From the NCBI GenBank assembly GCA_043731355.1, contig JAYTJE010000079.1, positions 28,830-92,829 of the forward strand: DNA of 64,000 bases, written 5' to 3'. This document shows, one piece after another, positions 8,936 through 17,694 of this stretch (positions are counted from its first letter, which is position 1; the number at the start of each line of letters is the position of its first letter). The notes under the pieces were generated by a model. That model made no database searches, was not told the origin of the DNA, and saw only the letters and a list, made by a program, of their open reading frames with translations. This DNA is from GWC2-56-14 sp043731355. GTDB lineage: Bacteria; Nitrospirota; UBA9217. Made by a program: the position numbers and the translations under genes.

Positions 8936-8956
8936 TTCAATCTTCCCTTCTGCAGA

Positions 8957-11413
8957 TTAGCGACCACAACAGCGTTTATATTTACGACTGCTACCACATG
9001 GGCATGTCTCGTTTCTACCGACTTCCTTTTGCGAAGTCTCCTTTAAATGGGTTGTGATGAAATGCTTTCTCTGTCTTTCCGATTCTTTTTCAATTTCCAT
9101 TCTATGCGCTTCAGGCACATCGTTTAAGGTCAAATATTCGTGATCAACATCAAAGAGGCTGTGGTTCTCATCGAAGTACAGATTTAACAGCATTCGCTCG
9201 TTATCTCTTGATCTCAACAGAGTAGCCAACACATAATCACGTTTCCAAGCTTCATCGTGCGAAGCAATCCCACGTTGCTCACAATAAATGCTTATCGGCA
9301 GGCTACCAAACAAGCTAAACGGAATGATGTGACCTTTCTTTTCCTGCCTTGACAGAACGTCCTTAATGGAGGCATCGAATTTATTTCGCATGTCGCCAGC
9401 CATATCGAGTAAATCACGGGCTATTTTGCAGCGTCCAGGCTTCCCCTTCGCTCCTAATATTTTGATGATCTCGGACAACTTTGAAGGCAGCGTTTGAGCC
9501 GGTTTTTTCGCCTTACCGTCAGCTAGCATTTTGTCATGATAATATTGATCCAAGTCATCACGATAGCCAACCCAGCGAGGCGCTTCAGACTCATAATAGT
9601 CCTCAGCGTAACTGACGTATCTATTATGCTTCAGGTATAAACATAAGTGATCTAATTCGTCAGTCGCTTTTAAAGCGGGCGATTGAAATGCTCGTTGTCG
9701 TTCTTCCAGAAAATGAGTAAAAGCTAAAGGCGAATCAAAGATATCTGCGTAAACTCGCAAATCATCCAGTGATACAGGCCAAATTGGAAATCCATATAAA
9801 TCTGTTCCGATTGGCCGCAGGCTTTCTGCTTGAGCCGCGAGTGTTGTAAACTGATCAAGCGTAACACAGCATGCTGTTATATGACGAAACTGTGATTGCC
9901 TCAGCTTCGCTATTGGTGTGTGATCCTCATCGTAAACGACAACCTCGTCCTTACTTTTCAAGTATTCTGTGAAACGCTTTGCCTGAGTCGCAGGTTTCAA
10001 TACCAAGTCTTTAATTGAAGACATATAAGCAGGAAAATCGGTTGCTGGCGGCGAATGTGTAAAAGCGCCGGCCTTGATTTCGACAATCAGCAAGTGATCA
10101 TCGAATATAATTAATCCGTCGGTCTCACACCAGTTCATCTCACCGTTTTTGCCAGTGGCCCACTGATGATAGACAGAACGATAAGTTGTGGCGTTCGGCA
10201 GCAGTTTTGTAAGAAGTTTAAGAGGTAATTCCTCAGATATTTGTTTCTGTCGAATATTCCATTTCTCTTTATACTCAGGCTGTAATCGGATAATTGCGCG
10301 TTGCAGAACACGATATATATTATCCATCAAATTCAACAGATCAAAACAGTAGTATCGCCCATTAATACGTAGAAACGGACGTACTTGAACGGGCAGAAGC
10401 CGAAGCGGCCAACCTGCATATTCACCGGGGCCAAAGAATTTATCATCCTGCCCTGGTGCCCAGGATAGCTCATTAAGCAGACTGTCAGGAAAGCCGGTTA
10501 TTTTTTGCACATCATGAAGATCAAATTCGCGCAAACGACCCATAATGGAATCTAGCCACTCTTGCCAATTATTCTCCCTAACCACCTCACTCATCAGCTC
10601 AGGCAAACTCTTTTCCGGATCAGCACCACTATGCAGCTTCTCACGAACTGCATTTGTCGATACCTCTTGGAATTGATGAAACTCTTCAGTAACCTTCGGA
10701 AGCCCCTCCGAAAGGGTTTTCTGGATCAGCTCCATCCCCATGATAAACTCATCGCTTGTAATGCCGAACAGATCCTTAAGAACGTCACTGTGCACTGTAA
10801 GCAGATCACGCAAATGCGGAATGTGATAGTACGTATATCTATCGCCGCGTACATTCGCCCACAACACTTGAGCTTTCACGTAATAGGAATCATACTCAGC
10901 ATCATATTCTTTTTGCGTCGTCCTCAAATGAGCCGTATGGTAAATATGAAAAGTCAGTTGCTCTGAGTATAACTTTTTGATCTCCATGAACAGTTCATCC
11001 CATGTCTTCTGATCGAAGTCTCCTTTCCGTGATGCATCAGGCGGCGTTGACACAACTACACTTTGAATATAATCGATCATTCTCATCGCCATTGAGGTGT
11101 CCTGATCAGCTTTGAATGTTGACTTGTTTTCACGAAAAGACTGGAAGAGATTGAAGAAGCCGCACTGAAGAAGTCGGAGGGGATCAAAAGTCTTAACTAA
11201 TTCGCGTATCCTGCTTATGCGATTGTCAAAATCAGCGCAGACCTCAGGAAACCGTTGTGCAGCACGTTCTATGAACTTCTTGTGCTCTTCGTCTGTTGCA
11301 AAATTCTTCATCACAGCAAACTTGCCAAATCGCGCTATGCCTATCGGGCCAAAACGGTAAACTTCGTCCGGCTTCGTATGTTTCTTCGCCTTTTTGTTCT
11401 TCTTCTTTGCCAT
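8957..11413 (-). CDS. Large PD-(D/E)XK-like protein with C-terminal SEC-C zinc motif
   Basis: 818 residues. Residues about 425-450 read CETDGLIIFDDHLLIVEIKA, a nuclease-like core with Asp432, Glu445 and Lys447, comparable to NERD or restriction-type domains. The protein ends in GRNETCPCGSSRKYKRCCGR, a textbook SEC-C zinc motif. The N-terminal 350 residues are helical and I do not recognise them. Its start is six bases after the restriction-methylase stop, so the two are almost surely co-expressed. A role as an accessory nuclease or effector in the same defence unit is inference. Base composition is more A+T-rich than in the flanks. Confidence 0.8.
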   Translation of the reverse strand: MAKKKNKKAKKHTKPDEVYRFGPIGIARFGKFAVMKNFATDEEHKKFIERAAQRFPEVCADFDNRISRIRELVKTFDPLRLLQCGFFNLFQSFRENKSTFKADQDTSMAMRMIDYIQSVVVSTPPDASRKGDFDQKTWDELFMEIKKLYSEQLTFHIYHTAHLRTTQKEYDAEYDSYYVKAQVLWANVRGDRYTYYHIPHLRDLLTVHSDVLKDLFGITSDEFIMGMELIQKTLSEGLPKVTEEFHQFQEVSTNAVREKLHSGADPEKSLPELMSEVVRENNWQEWLDSIMGRLREFDLHDVQKITGFPDSLLNELSWAPGQDDKFFGPGEYAGWPLRLLPVQVRPFLRINGRYYCFDLLNLMDNIYRVLQRAIIRLQPEYKEKWNIRQKQISEELPLKLLTKLLPNATTYRSVYHQWATGKNGEMNWCETDGLIIFDDHLLIVEIKAGAFTHSPPATDFPAYMSSIKDLVLKPATQAKRFTEYLKSKDEVVVYDEDHTPIAKLRQSQFRHITACCVTLDQFTTLAAQAESLRPIGTDLYGFPIWPVSLDDLRVYADIFDSPLAFTHFLEERQRAFQSPALKATDELDHLCLYLKHNRYVSYAEDYYESEAPRWVGYRDDLDQYYHDKMLADGKAKKPAQTLPSKLSEIIKILGAKGKPGRCKIARDLLDMAGDMRNKFDASIKDVLSRQEKKGHIIPFSLFGSLPISIYCEQRGIASHDEAWKRDYVLATLLRSRDNERMLLNLYFDENHSLFDVDHEYLTLNDVPEAHRMEIEKESERQRKHFITTHLKETSQKEVGRNETCPCGSSRKYKRCCGR

Positions 11414-11419
11414 GGCCGG

Positions 11420-14400
11420 TCATGTGCTCTTTATTATCTTCTGCTCCTGATCAGTCACGCCATACAACTCATACACCAATTGGTCAATCTGCACATCGAC
11501 GGCATCGATCTGACGCAGAATAGCGGTTTTTTCGTGATCGGTCTTGGTGGCAGGTAGTTGCTTGTTGAGCGAAAGCATTTGGTCAACGAGGGAAACGATT
11601 TTGTCATGACGGATTTTATCGTGAGCCTCGTTGAAGTTTATCGGACGAAACGGCAACCGCTCTATTGCCTGTTTGTTCACCGCAAAATAGCCGCCACGAA
11701 AAGCATTGGTCATTTGACGGATAAAGTTATCCAACAACTTTGAATTCAGCAAGCCGAGAATATACTTTAGGTCGTGATCTTCTGCATTCTCGAAGCGAAG
11801 ACCATAGCCACCTGTCGTTATATTCACAAAAAATAGATCATTATCCTCATCAAGATCGGCCCGAAGACGTGTAGTCATGTAAGGTAAAAGTAATTTTCTG
11901 CCAATAAACGTCGCTATGTTTTGACCGCGAGCATAAGCATACCAATCCGGCCGAGAACTCCAAGTGCCGCGATCACGATCACCGAGAACCTGCTTTATTG
12001 ATTTGAAATATGCCCATGTGAGAGGATAATCATTCTGTAGTACGTCGGAAGCGATAAGCTTGGCTTGGCCGTTTGAATCAACAGAGTAAGGATAAATAAT
12101 ATACAGCTGTGCTGATCTATCTGTGACATAACGCTTAACATGCTCACCCTTGACAACCGGTCGCAATATTGCCTGCTCAATTTCTATTGTCTCATTAAGG
12201 CCATTTGTTACTTTGCAAATATTGCCCTTCTTTGACTGACGCGTCACCATGTATAATTTATCAGCGCTCGTTTTTAGGCCCTGAAAACAGTGTGGCCCAA
12301 TACTATTCAGTAACGGTAATTCGGACTGCAATCTTGTAAGTAGATTGCCGCCTGCTCCCACAGCAATTGTCCAGCGTTGCCCACCGTGAGCAAGCTCAAT
12401 TGGATCAAAATCGAAACTACCGTCATCCAGCATCTGCGATAGCCCTCTGGTTCCTTCGCTTTTGTATATCGCCCCTAAGTGAGCATAGCGGCAAATCGGG
12501 CTATCCTTGCGCTTCTGCAGCAAGAGTAAATTGGTATAAGTACCTGCCCCCTTAAATATTTGAGCATCTTCAAAATCTACGATATGATCAATGAGATTAT
12601 TATCTGTAAGCAAGCCGCGCAGACCTTCTCCATAATCTGTCGTAAAGAACTTATTGGGAAGAATATATCCGAGCCTTCCCTTATCTTTTAAAAGAGAAAC
12701 TCCTCTTTCAACAAACAAAACATAAATATCATACGTAGCAGTCGCGGTACGATAGTCTTGCGAATAATATTTTCGCATTTCTTCGCCTAATGATTGACTG
12801 CGGATATACGGCGGATTCCCTATCACTGCATCGAATCCGCCAGCCTTCGTGATCTCGGAAAACTCTTTATCCCAATCAAAGACATTGACTCGATAACGTT
12901 CTTCATCATCCAGCATGGTCTGCTGCCGGTAAAAGTCAGGACCAACGAGCGAATTGCCGCACTTGATGTTATCGCCAAGGTCGGGCAGCGCCCGTTCGTG
13001 GAACATGCGGAGCTGATTCGCAAGGGTCTGGTTGCTCTCGCCTTCGAGCACCTTCAGGAGCAACGACAGCTTTGTCACTTCCACAGCCTGGGAGTCGATG
13101 TCAACGCCGTAGATGTTATTCAGGAGGATACGTTTTTTCTCGGCTGTCGTTAGATGCCAATTCGGAGTATTAGGATCAGGCGACGGGCCTTGATAAATTG
13201 AGGGCTGTTTGACCTTGGCCCACTTTTCAGGTTCGTTTTCGATATACCATTTTAAATGCCAGTCGAGAAGATATTGATAGGCGCCGAGAAGGAATGAGCC
13301 GGACCCGCAGGCAGGATCGAGGATGCGGAGTTTTGACGCTTCTTTTGGTGTAATGCTGTTTCCCCCTTTGACAAAGGGGGATTGAGGGGGATTTACATCT
13401 GAGGCTTTAAATCCCCCCTTGCCCCCCTTTTCTAAAGGGGGGTTGAGTAAATTCCCCACGGTATTCTTGACGATGTAATCAACAATGTACTTCGGCGTGT
13501 AATAGACGCCGCCTGCTTTTCTGACCTCGGGCTTCTCCTCCACCTTCGCCTGATGTCCTGCCGTGAGGCGAATGACCTTACCGAGGAACTGCTCATACAC
13601 CTGGCCGAGAATATCAGCAGAGAGGACGGAGAATTCATACGGACTTTCGGGATAGTAGAGCCGATTGATGATGTCTTTAAGCGGCTTATCGTCAATGGAG
13701 ATGTTCGGGGTAAGCTTATCCGGCTCCTCGTGACGTTCCTTTTCCCGCTGGAAATGGAACAGACCGGAGTTGTACCGGTCGTCAGCCTGGCTGAAGAGCT
13801 GCACAAGCCTTTTATATACGTTCGTGCCATTCAACTGCATCTGGAGCCTGCCGTATTCCTCAATACCCCGGTCTTCACAGATTCTCAGGAATACGATGCG
13901 GTCAATAGTGCGCTGCACCGCGAAATTCAGCTCGCGTGGGGATAGGCCCGTGTTTCGGATCGCGATGTTCCGCGCAAGGAGGTCGCGCCAGCCTTCGATC
14001 TCAGTCAAAAAAGCGTCGTCAACCGTTGCCGTTCCCTTCTTGAGCTTCGAAGACTCGGCATACCTATCAAAGGAGCCCTTTTGTACGGACGTTGGTGAAA
14101 ATATGGAAACGAGTTCGTCCCATTTAGCAGGATAATCTTTATACGTGAAGTAGAGTATGCGACCGGTGGAGGCCTTGTCGGTCTGGACGGGTTTTATGCG
14201 GCAATCGTAGACAGCGAATTCTTCAAAGTCGGTGAGGATGCTGAGCGGCAGTTTTGCGGACCAGGCATAGCGCCTGAGTTGAAAGGCTGGACTGACATCG
14301 TCCTTGAGATTGACTGAGGGCTTTTTCGCTTCAACAAAGAACTTCTTTACGCCGCCGATGCGAAAGCAGTAATCCGGGGCCTTGGTTGCGCCTCCGATCT

Positions 14401-14599
14401 TGATCGCGTCTTCGTGGATCACATCCCGGTATGCTTCGGCATAGCCCGCTTTGTTGGCCATGTCCCAACCAAGAGCGCCAAGAAACGGGTTGAGAAAATC
14501 TTGGCGAAGCTGCGCTTCGTTGTACTGACCGCCCTTGTAATTATCAAGGTTCCGGTCAAAGCGTTCGATCAGCTCGGCGATTTCATTCGGCAGCCCCAT
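11420..14599 (-). CDS. Type IIG/IIL-like restriction enzyme fused to N6-adenine methyltransferase
   Basis: 1059 residues combining cleavage, methylation and recognition. The N-terminal nuclease has Asp76 in APDYCFRIGG and Glu90/Lys92 in FFVEAKKPS. A helical spacer leads to YYTPKYIVDYIV, methyltransferase motif I (LDPACGSGSFLLG, about 427-439) and motif IV (VIGNPPYIRS). A TaqI-like target-recognition region fills the last 450 residues. Residues 386-413 are encoded by a palindromic repeat inserted in frame just before motif I. The start ATG 14599 follows GGAG; GTG 14605 is less likely. No separate specificity gene is near, as expected for a single-chain enzyme. Confidence 0.92.
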   Translation of the reverse strand: MGLPNEIAELIERFDRNLDNYKGGQYNEAQLRQDFLNPFLGALGWDMANKAGYAEAYRDVIHEDAIKIGGATKAPDYCFRIGGVKKFFVEAKKPSVNLKDDVSPAFQLRRYAWSAKLPLSILTDFEEFAVYDCRIKPVQTDKASTGRILYFTYKDYPAKWDELVSIFSPTSVQKGSFDRYAESSKLKKGTATVDDAFLTEIEGWRDLLARNIAIRNTGLSPRELNFAVQRTIDRIVFLRICEDRGIEEYGRLQMQLNGTNVYKRLVQLFSQADDRYNSGLFHFQREKERHEEPDKLTPNISIDDKPLKDIINRLYYPESPYEFSVLSADILGQVYEQFLGKVIRLTAGHQAKVEEKPEVRKAGGVYYTPKYIVDYIVKNTVGNLLNPPLEKGGKGGFKASDVNPPQSPFVKGGNSITPKEASKLRILDPACGSGSFLLGAYQYLLDWHLKWYIENEPEKWAKVKQPSIYQGPSPDPNTPNWHLTTAEKKRILLNNIYGVDIDSQAVEVTKLSLLLKVLEGESNQTLANQLRMFHERALPDLGDNIKCGNSLVGPDFYRQQTMLDDEERYRVNVFDWDKEFSEITKAGGFDAVIGNPPYIRSQSLGEEMRKYYSQDYRTATATYDIYVLFVERGVSLLKDKGRLGYILPNKFFTTDYGEGLRGLLTDNNLIDHIVDFEDAQIFKGAGTYTNLLLLQKRKDSPICRYAHLGAIYKSEGTRGLSQMLDDGSFDFDPIELAHGGQRWTIAVGAGGNLLTRLQSELPLLNSIGPHCFQGLKTSADKLYMVTRQSKKGNICKVTNGLNETIEIEQAILRPVVKGEHVKRYVTDRSAQLYIIYPYSVDSNGQAKLIASDVLQNDYPLTWAYFKSIKQVLGDRDRGTWSSRPDWYAYARGQNIATFIGRKLLLPYMTTRLRADLDEDNDLFFVNITTGGYGLRFENAEDHDLKYILGLLNSKLLDNFIRQMTNAFRGGYFAVNKQAIERLPFRPINFNEAHDKIRHDKIVSLVDQMLSLNKQLPATKTDHEKTAILRQIDAVDVQIDQLVYELYGVTDQEQKIIKST
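13362..13442. repeat. In-frame palindromic repeat inside the restriction-methylase gene
   Basis: Two inverted arms of 33 and 34 bases (13362-13394 and 13409-13442), each built of C5-6/G5-6 runs around CTTT and AAAG words, flank a 14-base spacer. Read on the minus strand they encode NPPLEKGGKGGF and NPPQSPFVKGG without breaking the frame. The inserted peptide sits between GNLL and TPKEASKLRILDPACGSG, a junction normally only a few residues long. The words resemble a dispersed repeat I have seen in many environmental genomes. Confidence 0.85.
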
Positions 14600-14687
14600 C
14601 AGCACTCCACAGTCCTTGGACAGTATTTTTTATTCTCGAAAACACTACTACAAGTGGCTGGAATTGTCCAGAAAAGAGATGGGTGCT

Positions 14688-14703
14688 GCCTTGCGGCAGC
14701 TCA
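14688..14703 (-). terminator. Short hairpin between ridA and the restriction gene
   Basis: GCTGCC-TTGC-GGCAGC forms a six-base-pair stem with a four-base loop. On the minus strand it is followed within 15 bases by TCTCTTTTC, a poor T-tract. It could attenuate read-through from ridA into the restriction gene. The call is weak. Confidence 0.3.
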
Positions 14704-14749
14704 GAACGACATGTTACCTGGATAAGCCTATGCTCGACTAAAGGGGCAC

Positions 14750-15145
14750 CTACCCCTTGCAGGCAATAAAATCTATCTCAATGGCGACATCCCTGGGAAG
14801 GCGCGAAACTTCGACCGTGGCGCGCGCCGGAGGATCGACCGGAAAATAACTTCCATACACCTCGTTCACCGCGGCAAAATCAGACATGTTCTTCAGGTAT
14901 ATCGTCGCCTTCACCATGTCGGACATGGCGCAGCCTGCCGCGGTAATGATGCCCTTGGCGTTCTCCATGACCAGTTTTGTCTGGGTTTTTATGTCTCCCT
15001 GGGCCACCATGCCTGTCTTCGCATCGATCGGTATCTGGCCCGACACAAAGACCATGCCGCCGGCCTTCACTGCCTGTGAATAAGAACCGATCGCCTTGGG
15101 AGCGCCACCTGTTATAATGATTTCTCGTGCCAAATTAGCCTCCAT
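14750..15145 (-). CDS. ridA: RidA-family reactive intermediate deaminase
   Basis: A 131-residue protein of the YjgF/YER057c/UK114 family. GSYSQAVKAGGMVFVSGQIP, then the conserved Arg and Glu in RATVEVSRLPRDVAIEIDFIA, are diagnostic. RidA hydrolyses reactive enamine/imine intermediates made by PLP enzymes, protecting PLP-dependent enzymes in the cytosol; it works as a trimer. ATG 15145 was taken as the start, but a TTG six codons into this frame, with GGAGG just before it, is an alternative. No operon partner is evident. Confidence 0.9.
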   Translation of the reverse strand: MEANLAREIIITGGAPKAIGSYSQAVKAGGMVFVSGQIPIDAKTGMVAQGDIKTQTKLVMENAKGIITAAGCAMSDMVKATIYLKNMSDFAAVNEVYGSYFPVDPPARATVEVSRLPRDVAIEIDFIACKG

Positions 15146-15231
15146 CAATTGTTTAACATATATCTATAAATCATTGATAAATGACGATTATTATAATATT
15201 AAGTAAACTATTACCATAAAAAGCATCTGAC

Positions 15232-15361
15232 ACGGAAGGGTCGGATTAACGTCTGATAAAAGCGGATAAATTCCAAAGCAAGACATTCACCTTTTGGGTG
15301 GATATTTGGTAAAAGAAATTTCCGCCGTTATCCGTGACTTATCCGATTTTATCCGTGTCCA
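15232..15361. repeat. Word-like inverted repeat between ridA and the relA/spoT gene
   Basis: The 294-base gap holds no gene. It contains GGATTAACGTC and GATAAAAGCGGATAAATTCC near 15240-15275 and inverted relatives (TTATCCGTGACTTATCCG and TTTATCCGTGTCC) near 15325-15361. Together they form a loose inverted repeat of GGATAA/TTATCC words, of the same general kind as the other intergenic repeats of this window. Confidence 0.5.
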
Positions 15362-15439
15362 AATGCCTTTTTCAGGACTATGGGTCATGATTCAGAAAGT
15401 TCTGCCCCACTTAAGCATTGCCCTCTGCGAGGTCTGGTC

Positions 15440-17596
15440 CTATCCTGATTTTACTCGTTTTACATCTATCACGCCTTTGATGCCTTCGATATTCTTAATG
15501 ACCTTGTTCAGGTGTTCCACATCCTTGATGGCCAGCGTAAAATTAAGCGTCGCCCCTTTGTCCTCGTCCGTTATCGCTTCAGCGTGAGTGATATTCGCTT
15601 CCAGCGCGCTGATCGACGAAGAAACGCTTGCCAGAAGGCCGGGTTTGTCAATGGTGCGGACCGTTATCTTTACCGTGTGCGCGGTGGTATGGAAATCGCC
15701 CCAGGTAACTTCGACCAAGCGGTCCTTATCGAAGGTCAGCTCCCCCACGTTCGTACAATCAGTGGTATGCACGGAGACCCCCCTGCCCCGGGTGATGAAC
15801 CCGACCACCTTGTCGCCCGGAACGGGGTTGCAGCATTTTGACAGGTGGATCATCATATTATCCAGGCCGCTGATCCGCATGCCCCCGCTCCCGTCGTCAG
15901 CGGGTTTTTCGTGTTTGGGCGGAGGTTTTTTAACCAACGGTTCTTCAAACTGCTTGTCCGGCGCAAGCCTGTTCGCTACCATCAGGGGAGAAACCTTGCC
16001 ATAGCCGATGGCCGCAAGCAGGTCGTCGATCGTGTTATGCGACAGCTCGACTGCCGCCTGGGATAGTTCCTCCGATTTGAGCGCCTTGGCGGGGTTCAAC
16101 TCGCGCTTGCGAAGCTCCTTTTCGAGCAGCTCCTTGCCAAGCAAAATGCTTCTCCTGCGTTCTTCGATCTTGAGCCAGGCTTTGATCCTGGTGCGCGCTT
16201 TTGAGGTTTTGACGAATTTGAGCCAGTCCCGGCTCGGCGTATGGCCCGCCTGGGTGGCGACCTCTACCTTGTCCCCATTGCGGAGCTGGTGCTTGAGCGG
16301 GACGATCTTGCCGTTTACCTTGCCGCCCACGCAGGCGTGGCCGATGTCCGTATGAATGCTATACGCGAAATCGACCGGCGTAGAACCCTGTGGCAGCTCC
16401 CTCACATCGCCCCGCGGGGTAAAGACGTAGACCACTTCAGGAAAAAGGTCGCCTTTGACCGTGTCCATGAACTCTTTCGCGTCAGGAAGGTCCCGCTGCC
16501 ACTCCATCAGCTGCCGGAGCCAGGCAAACTGCTGTTCCTCACGCTGGCTTACCGGGGCTTTTTCCTTATACCGCCAGTGTGCGGCAATGCCCTCTTCAGC
16601 AAGGCGGTTCATCTCCTCGGTCCGGATCTGGAACTCCACCCGCTCTCCCTTGGGGCCGATGACCGTGGTATGGAGCGACTGGTAGAGGTTCGACTTGGGT
16701 ACGCCGATGAAATCCTTGAACCGGCCGGGGACCGGCGTCCAGAGCGAATGGATGAGGCCAAGGATGGCGTAGCAATTGGCCTTGGTATCGGTGATGATCC
16801 GGATCGCGATCAGGTCATAGACGTCGTCAAAAGCGATCCCCTGTTTCTGCATCTTCTGATAGATGCTGTAGAAATGCTTGGGCCGGCCTTTCACCTCGCC
16901 AGGGTACCCCTGCTCGGCAAGCTGGTCCCGCATGGTCGCCATAAGCTCGTTCACATAGGATTCGCGCTCGATCCGGCGCTGCGAGACCTTTTGCAGGACC
17001 TCCTGATAGGCTTCGGGGTTGAGATACCTGAACGAAAGGTCTTCGAGCTCGATCTTGATCTTGGAGATTCCGAGGCGGTTGGCGAGGGGCGCGTAAATAT
17101 CGAGCGTTTCCTGAGCAATGCGCCGCTGTTTTTCGGGAGAGAGCGAACTCAGCGTACGCATGTTGTGGAGCCGGTCGGCCAGCTTGATCAGAATGACCCT
17201 GATGTCCTTGGCCATGGCCACGACCATCTTGCGAAAATTATCCGCTTCACGCTGCTCCCGGCTCTGGAGCTCCATGCGACTCAGCTTGGTCATGCCGTCG
17301 ACCAGCATGCCGATTTCTTCGCCAAAAACCCCCTTGATCTCCTCCAGGGAGGAGGTCGTATCCTCGATCGTGTCGTGGAGCAGGCCGGTGGCAACGGTGG
17401 CGACGTCGAGTTTGAGGCTGGTGAGAATGGCCGCGACTTCGATGGGATGGATCAGGTAGGATTCCCCGGAGAGGCGCATCTGCCCTTGATGGGCCTTGGC
17501 TGAGAAGATGTAGGCGCGCCTCAGCACGTCCACATCCGCATCGGGATGATAGCTCTGCATGCGATCTACGATGTCTTCGAGACGAACAACGGACAT
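15440..17596 (-). CDS. Bifunctional (p)ppGpp synthetase/hydrolase, RelA/SpoT family
   Basis: 718 residues, the usual length of long RSH enzymes. The HD hydrolase is intact (HPIEVAAILTSL, then GLLHDTIEDT and the later LADRLHNMRTL), so the protein should degrade ppGpp. The synthetase domain follows (GRPKHFYSIYQKMQ, AIRIITDTKANCYAILG). Next come TGS (VYVFTPRGDVRELPQGSTPVDFAYSIHTDIGH), a Cys-rich CC/ZFD segment (LSKCCNPVPGDKVVGFITRG) and a C-terminal ACT domain. It sets growth rate through ppGpp during starvation. AGGA precedes the ATG. recJ, tatA and mobA lie upstream on the same strand. Confidence 0.95.
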   Translation of the reverse strand: MSVVRLEDIVDRMQSYHPDADVDVLRRAYIFSAKAHQGQMRLSGESYLIHPIEVAAILTSLKLDVATVATGLLHDTIEDTTSSLEEIKGVFGEEIGMLVDGMTKLSRMELQSREQREADNFRKMVVAMAKDIRVILIKLADRLHNMRTLSSLSPEKQRRIAQETLDIYAPLANRLGISKIKIELEDLSFRYLNPEAYQEVLQKVSQRRIERESYVNELMATMRDQLAEQGYPGEVKGRPKHFYSIYQKMQKQGIAFDDVYDLIAIRIITDTKANCYAILGLIHSLWTPVPGRFKDFIGVPKSNLYQSLHTTVIGPKGERVEFQIRTEEMNRLAEEGIAAHWRYKEKAPVSQREEQQFAWLRQLMEWQRDLPDAKEFMDTVKGDLFPEVVYVFTPRGDVRELPQGSTPVDFAYSIHTDIGHACVGGKVNGKIVPLKHQLRNGDKVEVATQAGHTPSRDWLKFVKTSKARTRIKAWLKIEERRRSILLGKELLEKELRKRELNPAKALKSEELSQAAVELSHNTIDDLLAAIGYGKVSPLMVANRLAPDKQFEEPLVKKPPPKHEKPADDGSGGMRISGLDNMMIHLSKCCNPVPGDKVVGFITRGRGVSVHTTDCTNVGELTFDKDRLVEVTWGDFHTTAHTVKITVRTIDKPGLLASVSSSISALEANITHAEAITDEDKGATLNFTLAIKDVEHLNKVIKNIEGIKGVIDVKRVKSG

Positions 17597-17620
17597 AGGC
17601 TTCCTGAAATTCCTCAGTTA

Positions 17621-17694
17621 GGAAGGTAAGACGGAAGGAAGGTAAGAAACAGCGGGTGTATCTGCCTTCTTTCTTAACATCATACCTTCTTACC
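17621..17694. repeat. Inverted word repeat between recJ and the relA/spoT gene
   Basis: GGAAGGTAAG-AC-GGAAGGAAGGTAAGAA (17621-17648) and CCTTCTTTCTTAACATC plus ATACCTTCTTACC (up to 17694) are imperfect inverted arms. The right arm runs into the 3' end of recJ and encodes its last residues (EGKKV). On the minus strand it could also form a weak terminator-like structure. Confidence 0.55.

Noticed and set aside
13360..13446. CRISPR-like or tandem repeat in the restriction gene
   Set aside because: Only two inverted arms with one short spacer are present; there is no series of direct repeats with unique spacers.
11420..14599. Restriction-methylase as a pseudogene because of the inserted repeat
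   Set aside because: The frame is open throughout, and nuclease, SAM-binding and NPPY motifs are all intact.
16241..17503. 420-codon frame on the plus strand
   Set aside because: It is a shadow of the relA/spoT coding strand, with no start signal and no domain.
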